Shown here: positions 56,601 to 64,000 of the stretch, piece after piece | Numbering within the stretch: the stretch's first letter is position 1 | Layout of the letters: the number at the start of each line of letters is the position of its first letter | Source: Platynereis dumerilii | Taxonomy: Eukaryota; Annelida; Polychaeta; Phyllodocida; Nereididae | Assembly (NCBI GenBank): GCA_026936325.1 | Contig: JAPTHN010000011.1 | Location: 37,234,629 to 37,298,628, forward strand | DNA length: 64,000 nucleotides | Direction of reading: 5' to 3' | Notes under the pieces: model-generated | Databases searched by the model: none | What the model was told of the DNA's origin: nothing | The model's input: only the letters and a program-made list of their open reading frames with translations | Position numbers and translations under genes: made by a program

Positions 56601-58226
56601 TTAATAATTATTCATAATCTAATAAAATTAGATATCAGGAAATCTAGATGGGGAGAGTTGGGCCATCAGGCCGAGGCTTAAGTCTGACAGCAAACTAGAG
56701 TTGCAAGAGGCCTCAATTCAGGATAAGCGACTTCTATGACCACCACACTTCAGGTTAAAAATATTATGGCCTCAAGTGCAGCTTAACCGAACCTGATATA
56801 TTGCAATGGCCCAAGTCTCCCTCCTGAATGGCCCAAGTCTCCCACTTGATGGGGAGAGTTGGGCCAATTTTTTTCCAATTTTCATGGGGCTGTAGCTCAT
56901 ATGTTCTTGGGCAAATATCAATGCAAACCTAAAGATATTTTTCTGAAATATTTCAAGATACAATACATGCATTAAGCATGTTTATATAATCATTATTGTT
57001 AGCAGGAGGTGCAAGAATGTAAAAAGTGGCCCAACTCTCCCAAGCTTCCCCTAAGTATTAAATCTATAAAAAATCTTCATTATTTTGGCTGTCCTGTCAC
57101 ATTGGAGAGACAAGTAAATTCAAATAAAAGAAACAATTCTGAAAATCAACTCACCGAATGCTTGGCTTTGGTGGGACGGCAGGCTTCATTTTGTCTGAAA
57201 ATGAAAATTTAATAAAACATTAATTTAATTTATCAATTAAAAAAAAATCTAACTAGTAGGCAATTAGAGATAAAAAACAATTTGGCATTAAACCAAATAC
57301 TTTATTATTTCCAGAATTACTTACTATGATTGTACTGAAGTGTAATCATCTTATCATACAACTATCTTTCCTTGGTAAGAAGGTGTGCAATCTGAGCCTA
57401 TCAAGTTATCCCTAAACTACAAAAATACTTTTAATATTAAGATATTGTAGGATGACAAATTTTCTTAATCATTCAATTTCACCACAAAATGATTCCGCCT
57501 ACAATATAATTAATCATAATTTGCGGTGCATTATCTGAAATGCTCAAATTATATAATTATTATCTGCAATGCACGAAGAGTGCATAAATTATACATCCTC
57601 CAATGATGTAAATAGAGATCTTGTCCATTACTAACACAAATATACTTTGGAGCAAGTACAAACAACACTACACATCATTATCATGACCAGTATGACTCAT
57701 ACCAGTGTTACCAACAGAGTCACCCAACCATGAAAAACTGAAAGCTCTGGGAATAACCATCATGTGCTTGTCACTTGAGAAAATCTTAAGAAAAAAGTGT
57801 TTAAGGAAGATACTAGTACTACTAGAAGGATAGAACTTTGGCTTGTTGACATTGACATGATAATTACCTGGTAACAAGTAACTTAGGCCTTTTGTGATTT
57901 CAATGCCAATGGAAAATGACAATACACATAAACATAAAACAATATTATATGCTACATCTAGACAGGCTACATCATGTATTGTCTATTGCCAACATAAAAC
58001 ATGATGTGCAGCATATTGCTCAACAGCTAAACCAGTGTAAACCGTGACATGTGTCAAAATGCACCCGAAATTGCCATGTCAATATCATGAACCCAAATGC
58101 ACTATCACAATGCCATTAATCCCATGGACATTGGATGCCAATGGAAGTGATGGTGAGGGAGGGATCCAACAATAACAACTTTGGATAAGGTGTTTTCTAC
58201 TCACTTTGCAAGTTTCCCGACTCCAT
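34352..58226 (-). CDS. FGD5/FGD6-like RhoGEF (DH-PH-FYVE-PH), complete, 22 coding exons
   Basis: Guanine-nucleotide exchange factor of the FGD family. The DH-PH pair loads GTP on a Rho GTPase (Cdc42 in characterised members) and the FYVE domain binds PtdIns3P membranes. The exons listed in the following entries join in consistent phase to 5,601 nt, 1,866 residues: proline-rich, acidic and Ser-rich N-terminus (1-1294), DH (about 1300-1490), PH1 (1510-1620), FYVE (1650-1720), PH2 (1760-1860). The start ATG at 58226 is chosen because exons 1-3 then read in frame as MESGNLQNKMKPAVPPKPSI, like the PPVAPKP openings of vertebrate FGD5 and FGD6. The long N-terminus also points to FGD5/6 and away from the shorter FGD1-4. 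Every donor is GT. The gene is convergent with IDO and divergent from the 61.8-kb gene. I am sure of family; the exact orthology is open. Confidence 0.93.
34590..35210. repeat. SINE copy interrupted by a hAT element
   Basis: The sequence on either side of 34705-35112 reads as one body (GGGTAGATGGGTGATTTGGA, then AGCAATGACACAAGAATGAT, TGAAAGCTGTCCAACACAAG). It resembles the SINE body at 38205-38428. Confidence 0.55.
34705..35112. mobile_element. 408-bp hAT MITE with perfect 8-bp duplication
   Basis: Ends TAGGGCTATCACGATTA and TAATCGTGAGAGCCCTA (16 of 17 bases mirror). Flanks ATTTGGAC at 34697-34704 and 35113-35120 are identical. The interior is rich in AATCGATTAATCG-like palindromes. Confidence 0.88.
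36380..36400 (-). CDS. FGD 21-nt microexon
   Basis: Minus-strand CCCAAAGAAGTTGAGCATGTG between acceptor TTTTGTTTTAG and donor GTATGC, phase 0 on both sides. It inserts PKEVEHV between the GYEIRTYTT and WFEGIEPRLVF segments of PH2. The exons on either side also join in frame without it, so it could be alternatively spliced. Confidence 0.65.
36401..38012. other. FGD introns around exon 36971-37030
   Basis: AT-rich; nothing else is supported. The donor of exon 38013-38135 falls inside a TAGGCCTA palindrome. Confidence 0.35.
38205..38428 (-). repeat. tRNA-derived SINE
   Basis: The minus-strand head has A box TAGCTCAGTTGGTAGTG (38416-38400) and B box CAGGTTTGATTCC. A body of about 150 bp ends in CCTGTGGTCCTGTGG. 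It lies in an FGD intron. Confidence 0.75.
38966..39777 (-). CDS. FGD exons 15-16: FYVE zinc finger
   Basis: Exons 39595-39777 and 38966-39065. They carry the FYVE hallmarks in order: WVPDA, CMLC, the basic patch FRRHHCRACG, CHHC, RVCSICY. All eight zinc-binding cysteines and the PtdIns3P-contacting R-R-H-H-C-R motif are intact, so membrane binding is likely. The exon junction falls directly after RACGK. Confidence 0.95.
39921..41981 (-). CDS. FGD exons 10-14: first PH domain
   Basis: Exons 41910-41981, 41214-41282, 41037-41117, 40372-40451 and 39921-40014. They encode NLIGDFEVIKPGR, then YFIKEGILQKISRKVLQPRM, LFL, MSDVLLITTHVAGGYKLKNV, IPLTDLK, VNLPKKEDYENEFNLISPQR and the C-terminal helix SSPEERDEWLEVIRGAM with its conserved Trp. 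Confidence 0.9.
40039..40075 (+). mobile_element. Solo Tc1/mariner-type terminus
   Basis: TACAGTGGGGTGCGAAAGTT followed by TGGGCACCC is the familiar Tc1-like terminal sequence. No partner end was found nearby, so only a fragment remains, between FGD exons 13 and 14. Confidence 0.6.
42377..47647 (-). CDS. FGD exons 5-9: DH (RhoGEF) domain
   Basis: Exons 47552-47647, 46921-47066, 46428-46584, 43195-43279 and 42377-42486. They encode the three conserved regions of a Dbl-homology domain: AAKAFHIVKEIMTTEESFIR (CR1), NPAVADIFVRTGPFLKLYTA (CR2) and ALKHFMLKPIQRIPQYRLLL (CR3, the most diagnostic helix). The last helix is LAILNEVAEHANESAKYR. The Glu in CR1 that contacts the GTPase switch is present (TTEES). 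Confidence 0.93.
42697..43165. mobile_element. 469-bp CAGTGCC-type MITE, TA-flanked
   Basis: Left end after TA is CAGTGCCACCTGTAAATAAT; right end TTACAGGCGGCACTG is followed by TA. Its interior shares GCAGCCATTTGTATCCCAAA with the copies at 19020 and 21330. The TA flanks and CAGTGCC ends suggest Tc1/mariner ancestry. Confidence 0.65.
43310..43510 (+). repeat. Possible hAT-like remnant
   Basis: AGGGATCTTCCGATGCGATA and a run of GGTATCGGTATCGGTGG are reminiscent of hAT-type repeats. No matching end or duplication was found. Confidence 0.3.
43528..43620 (+). mobile_element. Possible pogo-type terminus
   Basis: TACAGTGCAACCTCTTTATA followed by TCGCGGTC resembles pogo/Tigger ends. A short inverted piece (CCCGCGATATAGCAGAGGTC) lies just inside. 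The opposite end was not seen. Confidence 0.4.
44097..45175 (+). mobile_element. LINE fragment with 315-codon reverse transcriptase ORF
   Basis: The ORF 44100-45047 holds the second half of a jockey/CR1/L2-like reverse transcriptase: GVPQGSTLGPLLFMVFVNDL, catalytic YADDTIIYV, YLGVYIDEQLKFELHI, YACTIWG, RAARII and WNNLPG. A short A-rich 3' UTR with AATAAA follows. It is 5'-truncated at about 44097 and antisense to FGD. Confidence 0.88.
45305..46276. mobile_element. 972-bp TIR element carrying a 156-bp tandem array
   Basis: Perfect 12-bp ends ACCTTCAGCGAA and TTCGCTGAAGGT. Four units sharing AAAAGGCACAACTAGACCAT start at 45614, 45769, 45927 and 46083. A CCGCCCGCC-rich tract with GGCGGACGGACAG closes the array. 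Confidence 0.7.
48106..49818. mobile_element. 1.7-kb TIR element; left arm split by a Harbinger-like MITE
   Basis: The left arm (48106-48182 and 48393-48560) and right arm (about 49555-49818) mirror each other: AGCGAGCCCGAAC, GGCCCAGCATAACCATAG, TACGTAGCT, GGTCAGACAAACAAGCAGAT. The MITE at 48183-48392 sits inside the left arm only. No ORF of note. Confidence 0.75.
48183..48392. mobile_element. 210-bp Harbinger-like MITE (copy 1)
   Basis: Ends GGCCACACATAATTGATTCT and, mirrored, AAGATCAATTGTGTGTGGCC. A TTA trinucleotide flanks both sides (48180-48182 and 48393-48395). The T-rich centre includes TCCTACCGACCGACCCTAG. Confidence 0.78.
49829..50020. mobile_element. Related MITE, divergent copy without the GGCC ends
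   Basis: CTTCAGCTTCTCAGATTGTC and TAGGACGGTCGGTAGGAC match the interior of the copies at 48183 and 59048. The outermost ends are absent or changed. It lies just downstream of FGD exon 4 in transcription sense. Confidence 0.55.
50047..53801 (-). CDS. FGD exon 4: 3,755-nt exon, proline-rich regulatory N-terminus
   Basis: Acceptor GTTGCAG above 53801, donor GTAAGA below 50047; phase 1 in, 0 out; 1,251 codons uninterrupted. The sequence is low-complexity and presumably disordered. It carries repeated SH3-ligand-type motifs (GRPKPPVKPKPTSP, RPTVPPPKAPPLLKP, PPPPVPRPPIRLRS, APPLPARN, PAPPPLPRRSTS), a basic MIRSKSFRSKSKK patch, many acidic Ser/Asp tracts with candidate CK2 sites, and a terminal DCEDNEDNEDNDES run. 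By analogy with other FGDs it may recruit SH3 proteins or inhibit the GEF; that is inference. Confidence 0.9.
53802..55474. other. FGD intron 3
   Basis: AT-rich, no ORF and no repeat that I recognise. Confidence 0.35.
55475..58226 (-). CDS. FGD exons 1-3: N-terminus
   Basis: Coding parts 58205-58226 (ATG; 5' UTR continues upstream), 57155-57194 and 55475-55539. They read MESGNLQNKMKPAVPPKPSI, then RGPRPAFAQRGPTISPKPTV and TQ, and continue into exon 4 as AVSKPRPKHAGG. Donors are GTGAGT, GTGAGT and GTATGG. The first ATG has a purine at +4. A second in-frame ATG (Met10) begins MKPAVPPKP and could also serve as a start. Confidence 0.82.
56109..57051. mobile_element. 943-bp TA-flanked MITE with repeated GGGAGAGTTGGGCC
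   Basis: Ends GGGGAAGCTTGGGAGAGTTG and its mirror, flanked by TA. The core GGGAGAGTTGGGCC recurs forward near 56477, 56653 and 56851, and related CCCAAGTCTCCC forms occur near 56810-56840. It lies in FGD intron 2. Confidence 0.82.
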
Positions 58227-58596
58227 TCTGCTGCAATTTGCTCGTCCTTCTTGGCTCCAGGCCACCGGACATCTCTATTCAACTCCAGGTATCACATTCC
58301 TCACCCAAAAAGTGTTTTTAGTGAGAGAAAACTTTTCAGCACTTGATCAATCAGCAGCGGCATTCCCATGACGCATGACCCAATTCGAGAACGAGGGCGG
58401 AATTCCCTCAAACAGCATGGCGCGAAAACTGTGCCATGTGCATGCATGTGCGTGGAGAATGAAGCAGGCCCAGCTGCATGGAGGTGGAGTATTTACAGGT
58501 AACCTATGATTTATATTAACTTGAATTTGAATGGACAGCAAGTTGGTTGGTCGTTGAAGAGTGGGTTGGGTTGGCGGGCAATACCATGGGCTCATG

Positions 58597-58840
58597 GGGG
58601 GGGGAATACCCGGGGGGGGGGATATTTTTTAGGAGCATTTTTTTGTAGGAGCTGGGGGGGGGGAGGGTGCTGCAATGTACTCACACAACATATATTTTGG
58701 ACCAACCAGATGATCCTTTAAACAGGATAAATAAAGTTTATGTATCTTTACTCTGTGTATATCATCTCTATGATCCTTTTAATTCCTTAAGTTGAGTCCA
58801 ACTTGAAGTTGTCCCAGAGCATTGAGCCTTGGGGGGGGGG
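58597..58840. other. Cluster of long G-tracts near the FGD 5' end
   Basis: Runs of 8-12 G at about 58597, 58610, 58655 and 58830. These could form G-quadruplexes or mark repeat termini. No gene is supported. Confidence 0.5.
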
Positions 58841-58847
58841 GGGCTAC

Positions 58848-59589
58848 CAGTGGCGGATCCTGACACGATGGTCGTGTTTCGGCATTCGCAGGCCTGCGTT
58901 ATCAATTTTTTGTTTTTAAATTGCTACTATTTGTTATGGTGGTCTAGGAGGGTACTCACTATGTTCAAGTGCATGTACACATATGCTCAGCTCACCTCCT
59001 TTTTCAGCTCAAAAATTCCTAGACTTGGGTCTAAAAATCTGTCATAAGGCCACACATAACTGATCTGTAGCTTCTCGGATTTTCTAAAGGCACTTTATCT
59101 AGGGTCGGTCGGTAGGACAAAACAAAAGGTGAAAAAAAAATTATTGTTATTTTTCAATTTTTTTTTTCTGTCGGCAGATAATTGATTGTGTTGGCGGGTC
59201 CGCGAAGCTAAGAATAAATTATGTGTGGCCTAATTCCTGAGTGGGCCATATTTCTCAACGATGAACTTTATCTTATCAATATAAGTTTTTGCTGAAAATC
59301 ATGTTCTTTACGACCACAGAAAATGGATGATTATCACTGAAGTGAGGCGAAAAATGGATAATTGTCATTGAAGCGACGCAAGAAAAGTAGAATTACCATT
59401 GAAGTGATGTGCAAAAAATTCCTAGAGTCAGGTATTTATCGCGTCGACAAACCTCCAGCAACGGGTCCAATTTGCCAAACTTTCAGCCCAGCATCTATGT
59501 ATCGGACAGATTTTTAGTATCCCCTCTTTGGGGGGGGGGGGGGGTCGGGCCGGGCCCCTTAGCCCTTAGGCCCCCTGGATCTGCCACTG
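58848..59589. mobile_element. hAT-like TIR element containing a nested MITE
   Basis: Ends CAGTGGCGGATCCTG and CTGGATCTGCCACTG (13 of 15 mirror), a terminus common in hAT elements. I do not see an 8-bp duplication. It contains the Harbinger-like MITE at 59048-59230. Confidence 0.55.
59048..59230. mobile_element. 183-bp Harbinger-like MITE (copy 2)
   Basis: Ends GGCCACACATAACTGATCTG and, mirrored, AATAAATTATGTGTGGCC, with TAA on both sides (59045-59047 and 59231-59233). The interior TAGGGTCGGTCGGTAGGAC matches copy 1. Confidence 0.8.
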
Positions 59590-60338
59590 GACTGTGGATT
59601 TTTGGGGGGGGGGGCAGCCGCTGCACTGTTGATTTTAAAATTTATTACCTTACATCAAAATGTGTCCAGACTTATAACGCAACATTGATATGTCCCTACT
59701 TCCAAATGAATACTACAGACAGAAATTAATTCGTCCATATGCCTTGATGGTAAGGGGTAGCCCTGGGACCCATGCGTAGCATGGGTCAATTGGGTCGTCC
59801 CATACAAAAACTTGGGATTTTGACATGCAATCGGGAGAATTGGGCTAGATTGATCAAATTTCTATCAATCTTCACAAAATTTGGAATTCTGTTTCTTAAG
59901 ATATTTTGGTTGTGACGACACTACCTTTGAAAGTGATTCTTCAAAGGGAAAGGACATCAAGAAGTCCATTAAAAAGTAAGCAAAATTCATCAATCTGAAT
60001 GAGACTCAGACTCTCCTATTATGTCACAAGGTGTTTTCTGTGACATTATGATCACAGTCAAAAATTGGCCAATCAGACAAAGTCATTTCTTCAATGCATA
60101 AAGAAAAAAAGCATTACTTTAGATTCACAGGATAATGGCTAAAATATTTTAACATCTAGAGAAATATAAATAGATGCCATCAGTGGGATATTTTGTCTAG
60201 TTTAGATGGTATAACTGAAATTAACAAACTCAACATATTTTCTGAGATATCTCATTTCTCCCTCACCCTGTCTTTGAAATCTGACGATTTTCTAATGGGA
60301 GGATTCATGACCCCTGGCCCAGGGGTCCAGGGCTAGGT

Positions 60339-61584
60339 CAGGGGTATAGCCAGGAATCAGTTAAGGGGGGACCAGGGGTTTTGTTGAAGATGACCTTGCC
60401 GAGGCCCGAAGGGCTGAATCTTATTCGGCGGAGGGCGAGAGAGCCGCTTTAGTCCCCCAAAAGCCAACAGATTTTATGTTGCTGGATATAGATTTTACAG
60501 TTTTAAGATTGTTTTTCTTTCATGGAAGGTCTGGTATAAAAAGCTAAAAATGATTGGTTTTTCAAGACTTTCCTGTAACTTATCATTACACCATAGAGCT
60601 ATACAATTCCATGATTACACAAACTTGTGTGATAATATATACGCCATGATCAGGATAAGACATTTATAAGTGTCCAACAATGCTTCTAAAAGTTTGTTTT
60701 TTTTTAATTTTGGATAGGAGTAATTGTCAAGTCACTAGGGATGGGAAACTCTTATCTTTGGGTTTTGTGCATAATTTTGAAAACAGTACTGGAGATTCCT
60801 GTATCAATAACATATTAGTGTCCGTCATACATATCAGTCTCCTAAATACATGTATAAACTATAATGTCAACGAAGTGATTTTGGAATCAAAATCCATTGA
60901 TTTCAAATATTTATCCCAGACTTCTGGGTTTAAAATGACCAATATTCTCCAGTCTGACATGGTATACCTGTTACGGTTTGTCTTTTGGCAAAGTGTAAGA
61001 ATGGAAAAATAGTCACCCAAAAGAAAATACCAAAAATTAAAAAGACGATTCTTTTAAACAAAAGTGGCGCTTCAGAAGAACAATTTACAGGCCCAGCAAG
61101 ACTTGATTTTCCATCATATTTACATCAAAACCACTTCAGCAGATTCTCTGGGTGATCAAAACAGACCAGCAGAAATTTCCACTGCTTTATGATATTCTTG
61201 ACTAATTACAGTTGTTACCTGGTAAAATATGCAATTACACTAAAAATAGTGCTCAACAAATGGAATTATGTAAATAATAGGTTTTATCTAAAGGAATCAG
61301 AAAATTTTTCCAAATTTTTGTAAAATCCGCGGTCATTGCCCTCTATTAATATCGGTCTGGCAAGGAAAACCCTGGAATGAACATTTGTGATGAAAAATGT
61401 AATTTAAAAATTGCACTTTCAAAGTCAAATTTACATTCTTTTGGCTCTTAATTCAGATAAATGTGATATATTTAAAAGTCTGGTAAGGTGAGTTTAGTTT
61501 AAATCAGCAGAGTTTCCAGACCTAACTTTAGTTTTGGGTCAAAGGGGGGCGGTTCTGACCCCCCCCCCCTTGGCTACGCCCCTG
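60339..61584. mobile_element. hAT-like TIR element
   Basis: Left end CAGGGGTATAGCCAGG and right end CTTGGCTACGCCCCTG mirror at 13 of 16 positions. This is a widespread hAT-type terminus. No coding region and no clear duplication. Confidence 0.5.
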
Positions 61585-61796
61585 TCACATGCTATTAGTA
61601 CAGGAGATATCCCCCACTCTCCACCCACCTTCTAGATCCGCCCCAACCCCTCATGCAATTTGGATCCGCCCCTGTCCTGCTTTTCTCAACACGACTGGTG
61701 GTGGTGCCACATATAGTTTCAGAAGCACCTGCTGCCATCTTTTGAAAAATCCTTGAACTGTGGTCAATTGTCACTTCCGTCTCAGATCAAAACAAC

Positions 61797-61847
61797 ATGG
61801 AAGTGTCAAAATGGGCGAGTGGGGAAAAGTTGCTTTGGCAATCTTGA
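61797..61847 (+). promoter_or_regulatory. Upstream ORF overlapping the receptor start codon
   Basis: An ATG at 61797 (context ACAACATGG) opens a 16-codon frame, MEVSKWASGEKLLWQS, that ends TGA at 61845-61847, beyond the main ATG at 61811. It would only be used if transcription starts upstream of it. Confidence 0.45.
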
Positions 61848-64000
61848 TTTGTAGTTTGTTAGGGGACATAGGGGGTGATGAAGATAGGTCAGAAACGTCA
61901 GAATGCTTTGACGGTTGTTTCAGTCGGGTGAGTGGCCTTGGATTGCTCTAACTGACTGTGGAATGCACACCTCACTATCAGTCACTGGCATCCCAGAAAA
62001 TTTCCTTATGTGTATTTTGCCATGTATTTTAATGCAAGATCTTATCAGATTCTGTCATGTGATCTCTTCAAAGATGTGTTCAGTCATCCATGTCCTTCTT
62101 TATTTTCAGCTCCATGAGTCCAACATTTGCTCCACATCATTGCTTGGTAAGAACAATGCAGTCACTCACTGCAGAGCTGCTGCCTGATCATGGCTTATGC
62201 ATGTTGAGAGTTTTGTCTTAAAATTGATGAATATCTACCTAATCCTATTGTCAACATAAGTGGCAGGTGGAATTTTTTTGGGCCAACAACATTTTCCCAA
62301 ATTTCACGATCAAAATTTGATACCATGTCAATTGAAATTGCTTGGAAACCACCAATTTTCAATAATATTTCATCTGCCCAGATTTTTAGCCTCATTGTCA
62401 GAATTTGTGACTTTTCTCAAATTTTTTTTTGGGGGGGGGCACTGCCCTTCCCTCTCCTTATGATATATCTATGATTGTCAAGCTGAAAAAAATAACATCC
62501 TGTGGAAGATAATTGTTTACAATATGTCAGTGTAACTCCTAAAAAGTCTTGGTACTCATTGAAATAATTGGATTCTGTAATTGTGAAGATTTGGAAATTA
62601 TTCAATTTATTGTCATTAGTTTTGAAAGTTACCTATGCCCTGGTAAATTTCAGTGATTAATCAATTAATTTATTAATACATCTGCAAACAGCCACATTTT
62701 GTAATCTGCCATAATTTGGGAAAAAAATAAAGTACAAGATGCAGGGAAGATTAATCTCAATATTGAGAAATTGTATTGGAAAGTTATGGACTTCAGTCCA
62801 GAATCTCCACATATCTCATGTTTTAGCATGGACCAGAGTGCCTGTCTTTTGGAAGTACATAATGTAGTCAATGAATAAAAAAACACTTTGGCTTAAGAGA
62901 TTTTATTTATTTAAGTAAATGTTTGCCTTTGCCTATCTACTTCCTCACAATCAATCTTACATTGTGCCAATTATTATTGTGTGAGTACCATTTTGATTTA
63001 GTCCTATTGTAATTTTAGACTGCCAGTCACAGGTGGGAACTTCTAGTGAGAGAACGAATGAAGTTGATGTGACGTCCATCAATGTCGTTTCATCTCAGTC
63101 CAAGTATGGCATCAACATCCAGTGGCAGCTCAAAGCTGGTTTGTATTACATTTCTAGATATCTCTTTTTCAGAATCTTAAATGATCTACTAATGCATAAT
63201 ATATCATCATTGGCCATATGATCTCTAATCCCCATCCCCATTAACATTTTCTTTTTTAATTTAATTTTTCAGGAGATTCAGAAGTGGATAGCTTTTTGGT
63301 ACATGTACATGACCCCATTAACTCTTCATCAGATGCCTGTTACAGTTTTGTAAGAAACCATTCCATTCCTGTAGGCCAAAATCAGGTGAGTGTATACCTG
63401 TCGATAGGCTGTCATATATCTTAATTTCCACTGAATGCAATGCATCTTTTCGAAGAATTCTTTCGAAAGCTGGGAGGGGGGCAGCAGTGTACAGAGCACG
63501 TTGTCTTTAGTAATTTTAGGGAGAAAAAAAACACTTTATATATTTTTTGGCTCATGAGTGCCCAACCCCTATTACATCATGTTCGTTAACACTGATAGCA
63601 TTGTGCTAGAGCATCTATAGGGAGTAGAGACAAAATTGTTTTAAAAGAATTAAATGGGAAAAAGTGATCCTGTTCCAAAAAAGTTGTTTTTAATGGTAGT
63701 AAGGATATTGCTCTGTTGATGAAGGTCTGGGATGTGAAGTTTGAGTCTTAAAAAACCAAATTAAAAGCCACATCATTGTTTATAGATTGTGACACTAACT
63801 ACAATCTTGTTTAAAACAATTCATTTTGATTTGTGATGTAATCAACAGGTTTTGTTATCATTCAAATTAATTATTGTAAAAGCTTAATTAACTGCATTCA
63901 CTGGTATCTTTTCTTCTTTATTTTCAGATAACTTTTCAGTTGTGCTCTTACACAGTTTTGCCTAATGCCAGAATACCTGTTGATATAACTTCATTACCTA
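61811..64000 (+). CDS. IL-17-receptor-like ectodomain, 5' part (continues past the window)
   Basis: Exons 61811-61927, 62110-62146, 63019-63138, 63273-63385 and 63928-64000 (open at the edge), all with GT donors and AG acceptors and consistent phases. The protein starts MGEWGKVALAILICSLLGDI, a signal peptide. A Cys-containing segment follows (ECFDGCFSRLHESNICSTSL), then a fibronectin-III-like stretch: VDVTSINVVSSQSKYGINIQ, WQLKAGDSEVDSFLVHVHDP, ACYSFVRN, ITFQLCSYTVLPNARIPVDI, TSLP. The order (strand with I-x-W, spacer, single Cys, F-x-F/C strand, hydrophobic-P, V-x-I-x-x-LP) is that of the first FnIII domain of IL-17 receptors. The SEFIR domain that would prove it lies outside the window. The gene model is firm; the family is moderately sure. 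Confidence 0.6.
62147..63018. other. Intron of the receptor-like gene
   Basis: AT-rich, with one short G-run near 62429; nothing else is supported. Confidence 0.35.

Noticed and set aside
58848-61584. 8-bp target duplications for the two hAT-like elements
   Set aside because: The 8 bases on the two sides differ in both cases, so the superfamily rests on the termini alone.

Overview
The window is metazoan nuclear DNA: AT-rich, with short exons, long introns, GT-AG splice sites and very dense transposon debris. The gene families (an indoleamine 2,3-dioxygenase, an FGD5/6-type RhoGEF and an IL-17-receptor-like ectodomain) and the repeat types (tRNA-derived SINEs, Tc1/mariner, hAT and Harbinger MITEs, LINEs with simple-repeat tails) suggest a marine invertebrate, probably a deuterostome such as an echinoderm or hemichordate. 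The phylum is inference and I could not fix it from sequence alone.

Layout. (1) Positions 2297-31491 on the + strand hold an IDO gene reconstructed from 13 ancestral coding exons, 366 residues, lacking only the extreme N-terminus. It includes a 15-nt microexon and a terminal GC-AG intron. One coding exon (4903-5013 plus 8793-8841) is cut by a 3.77-kb non-autonomous DNA transposon flanked by a perfect 10-bp target-site duplication. (2) A tail-to-tail intergenic region follows at 31.5-34.35 kb. (3) Positions 58226-34352 on the - strand hold a complete FGD-family RhoGEF of 22 coding exons and 1,866 residues, in the order proline-rich N-terminus, DH, PH, FYVE, PH. A single 3.76-kb exon encodes 1,251 codons, and there is a 21-nt microexon. 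(4) Positions 61811-64000 on the + strand hold the 5' part of a secreted or receptor gene, most like the IL-17 receptor ectodomain. It is divergent from the FGD gene across a 3.5-kb, MITE-filled spacer.

The introns hold most of the unusual structure: a 6.1-kb element with 1.4-kb inverted arms (15203-21331); a set of TA-flanked MITEs with related G-rich termini repeated internally (607, 9407, 12511, 17427 and 56109); hAT elements with perfect 8-bp duplications (25801-27278, 30164-30966, 34705-35112); Harbinger-like MITEs with 3-bp TTA/TAA duplications (48183 and 59048); three LINE fragments with recognisable reverse transcriptase (1-425, 21720-24140, 44097-45175); a small fossil Ty3/gypsy pol fragment; and about 150-bp satellites, one of which carries a YY1-like motif in most units.

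Functionally, the IDO would start tryptophan catabolism to kynurenine, the FGD protein would activate a Rho-family GTPase (typically Cdc42) at phosphoinositide-bearing membranes, and the third gene is probably a cytokine receptor. I see no sign that the three act in one pathway. IDO and IL-17 signalling are both immune-linked, which may be coincidence. All exon models come from reading frames, splice motifs and remembered family sequences; no alignment program or database was used.
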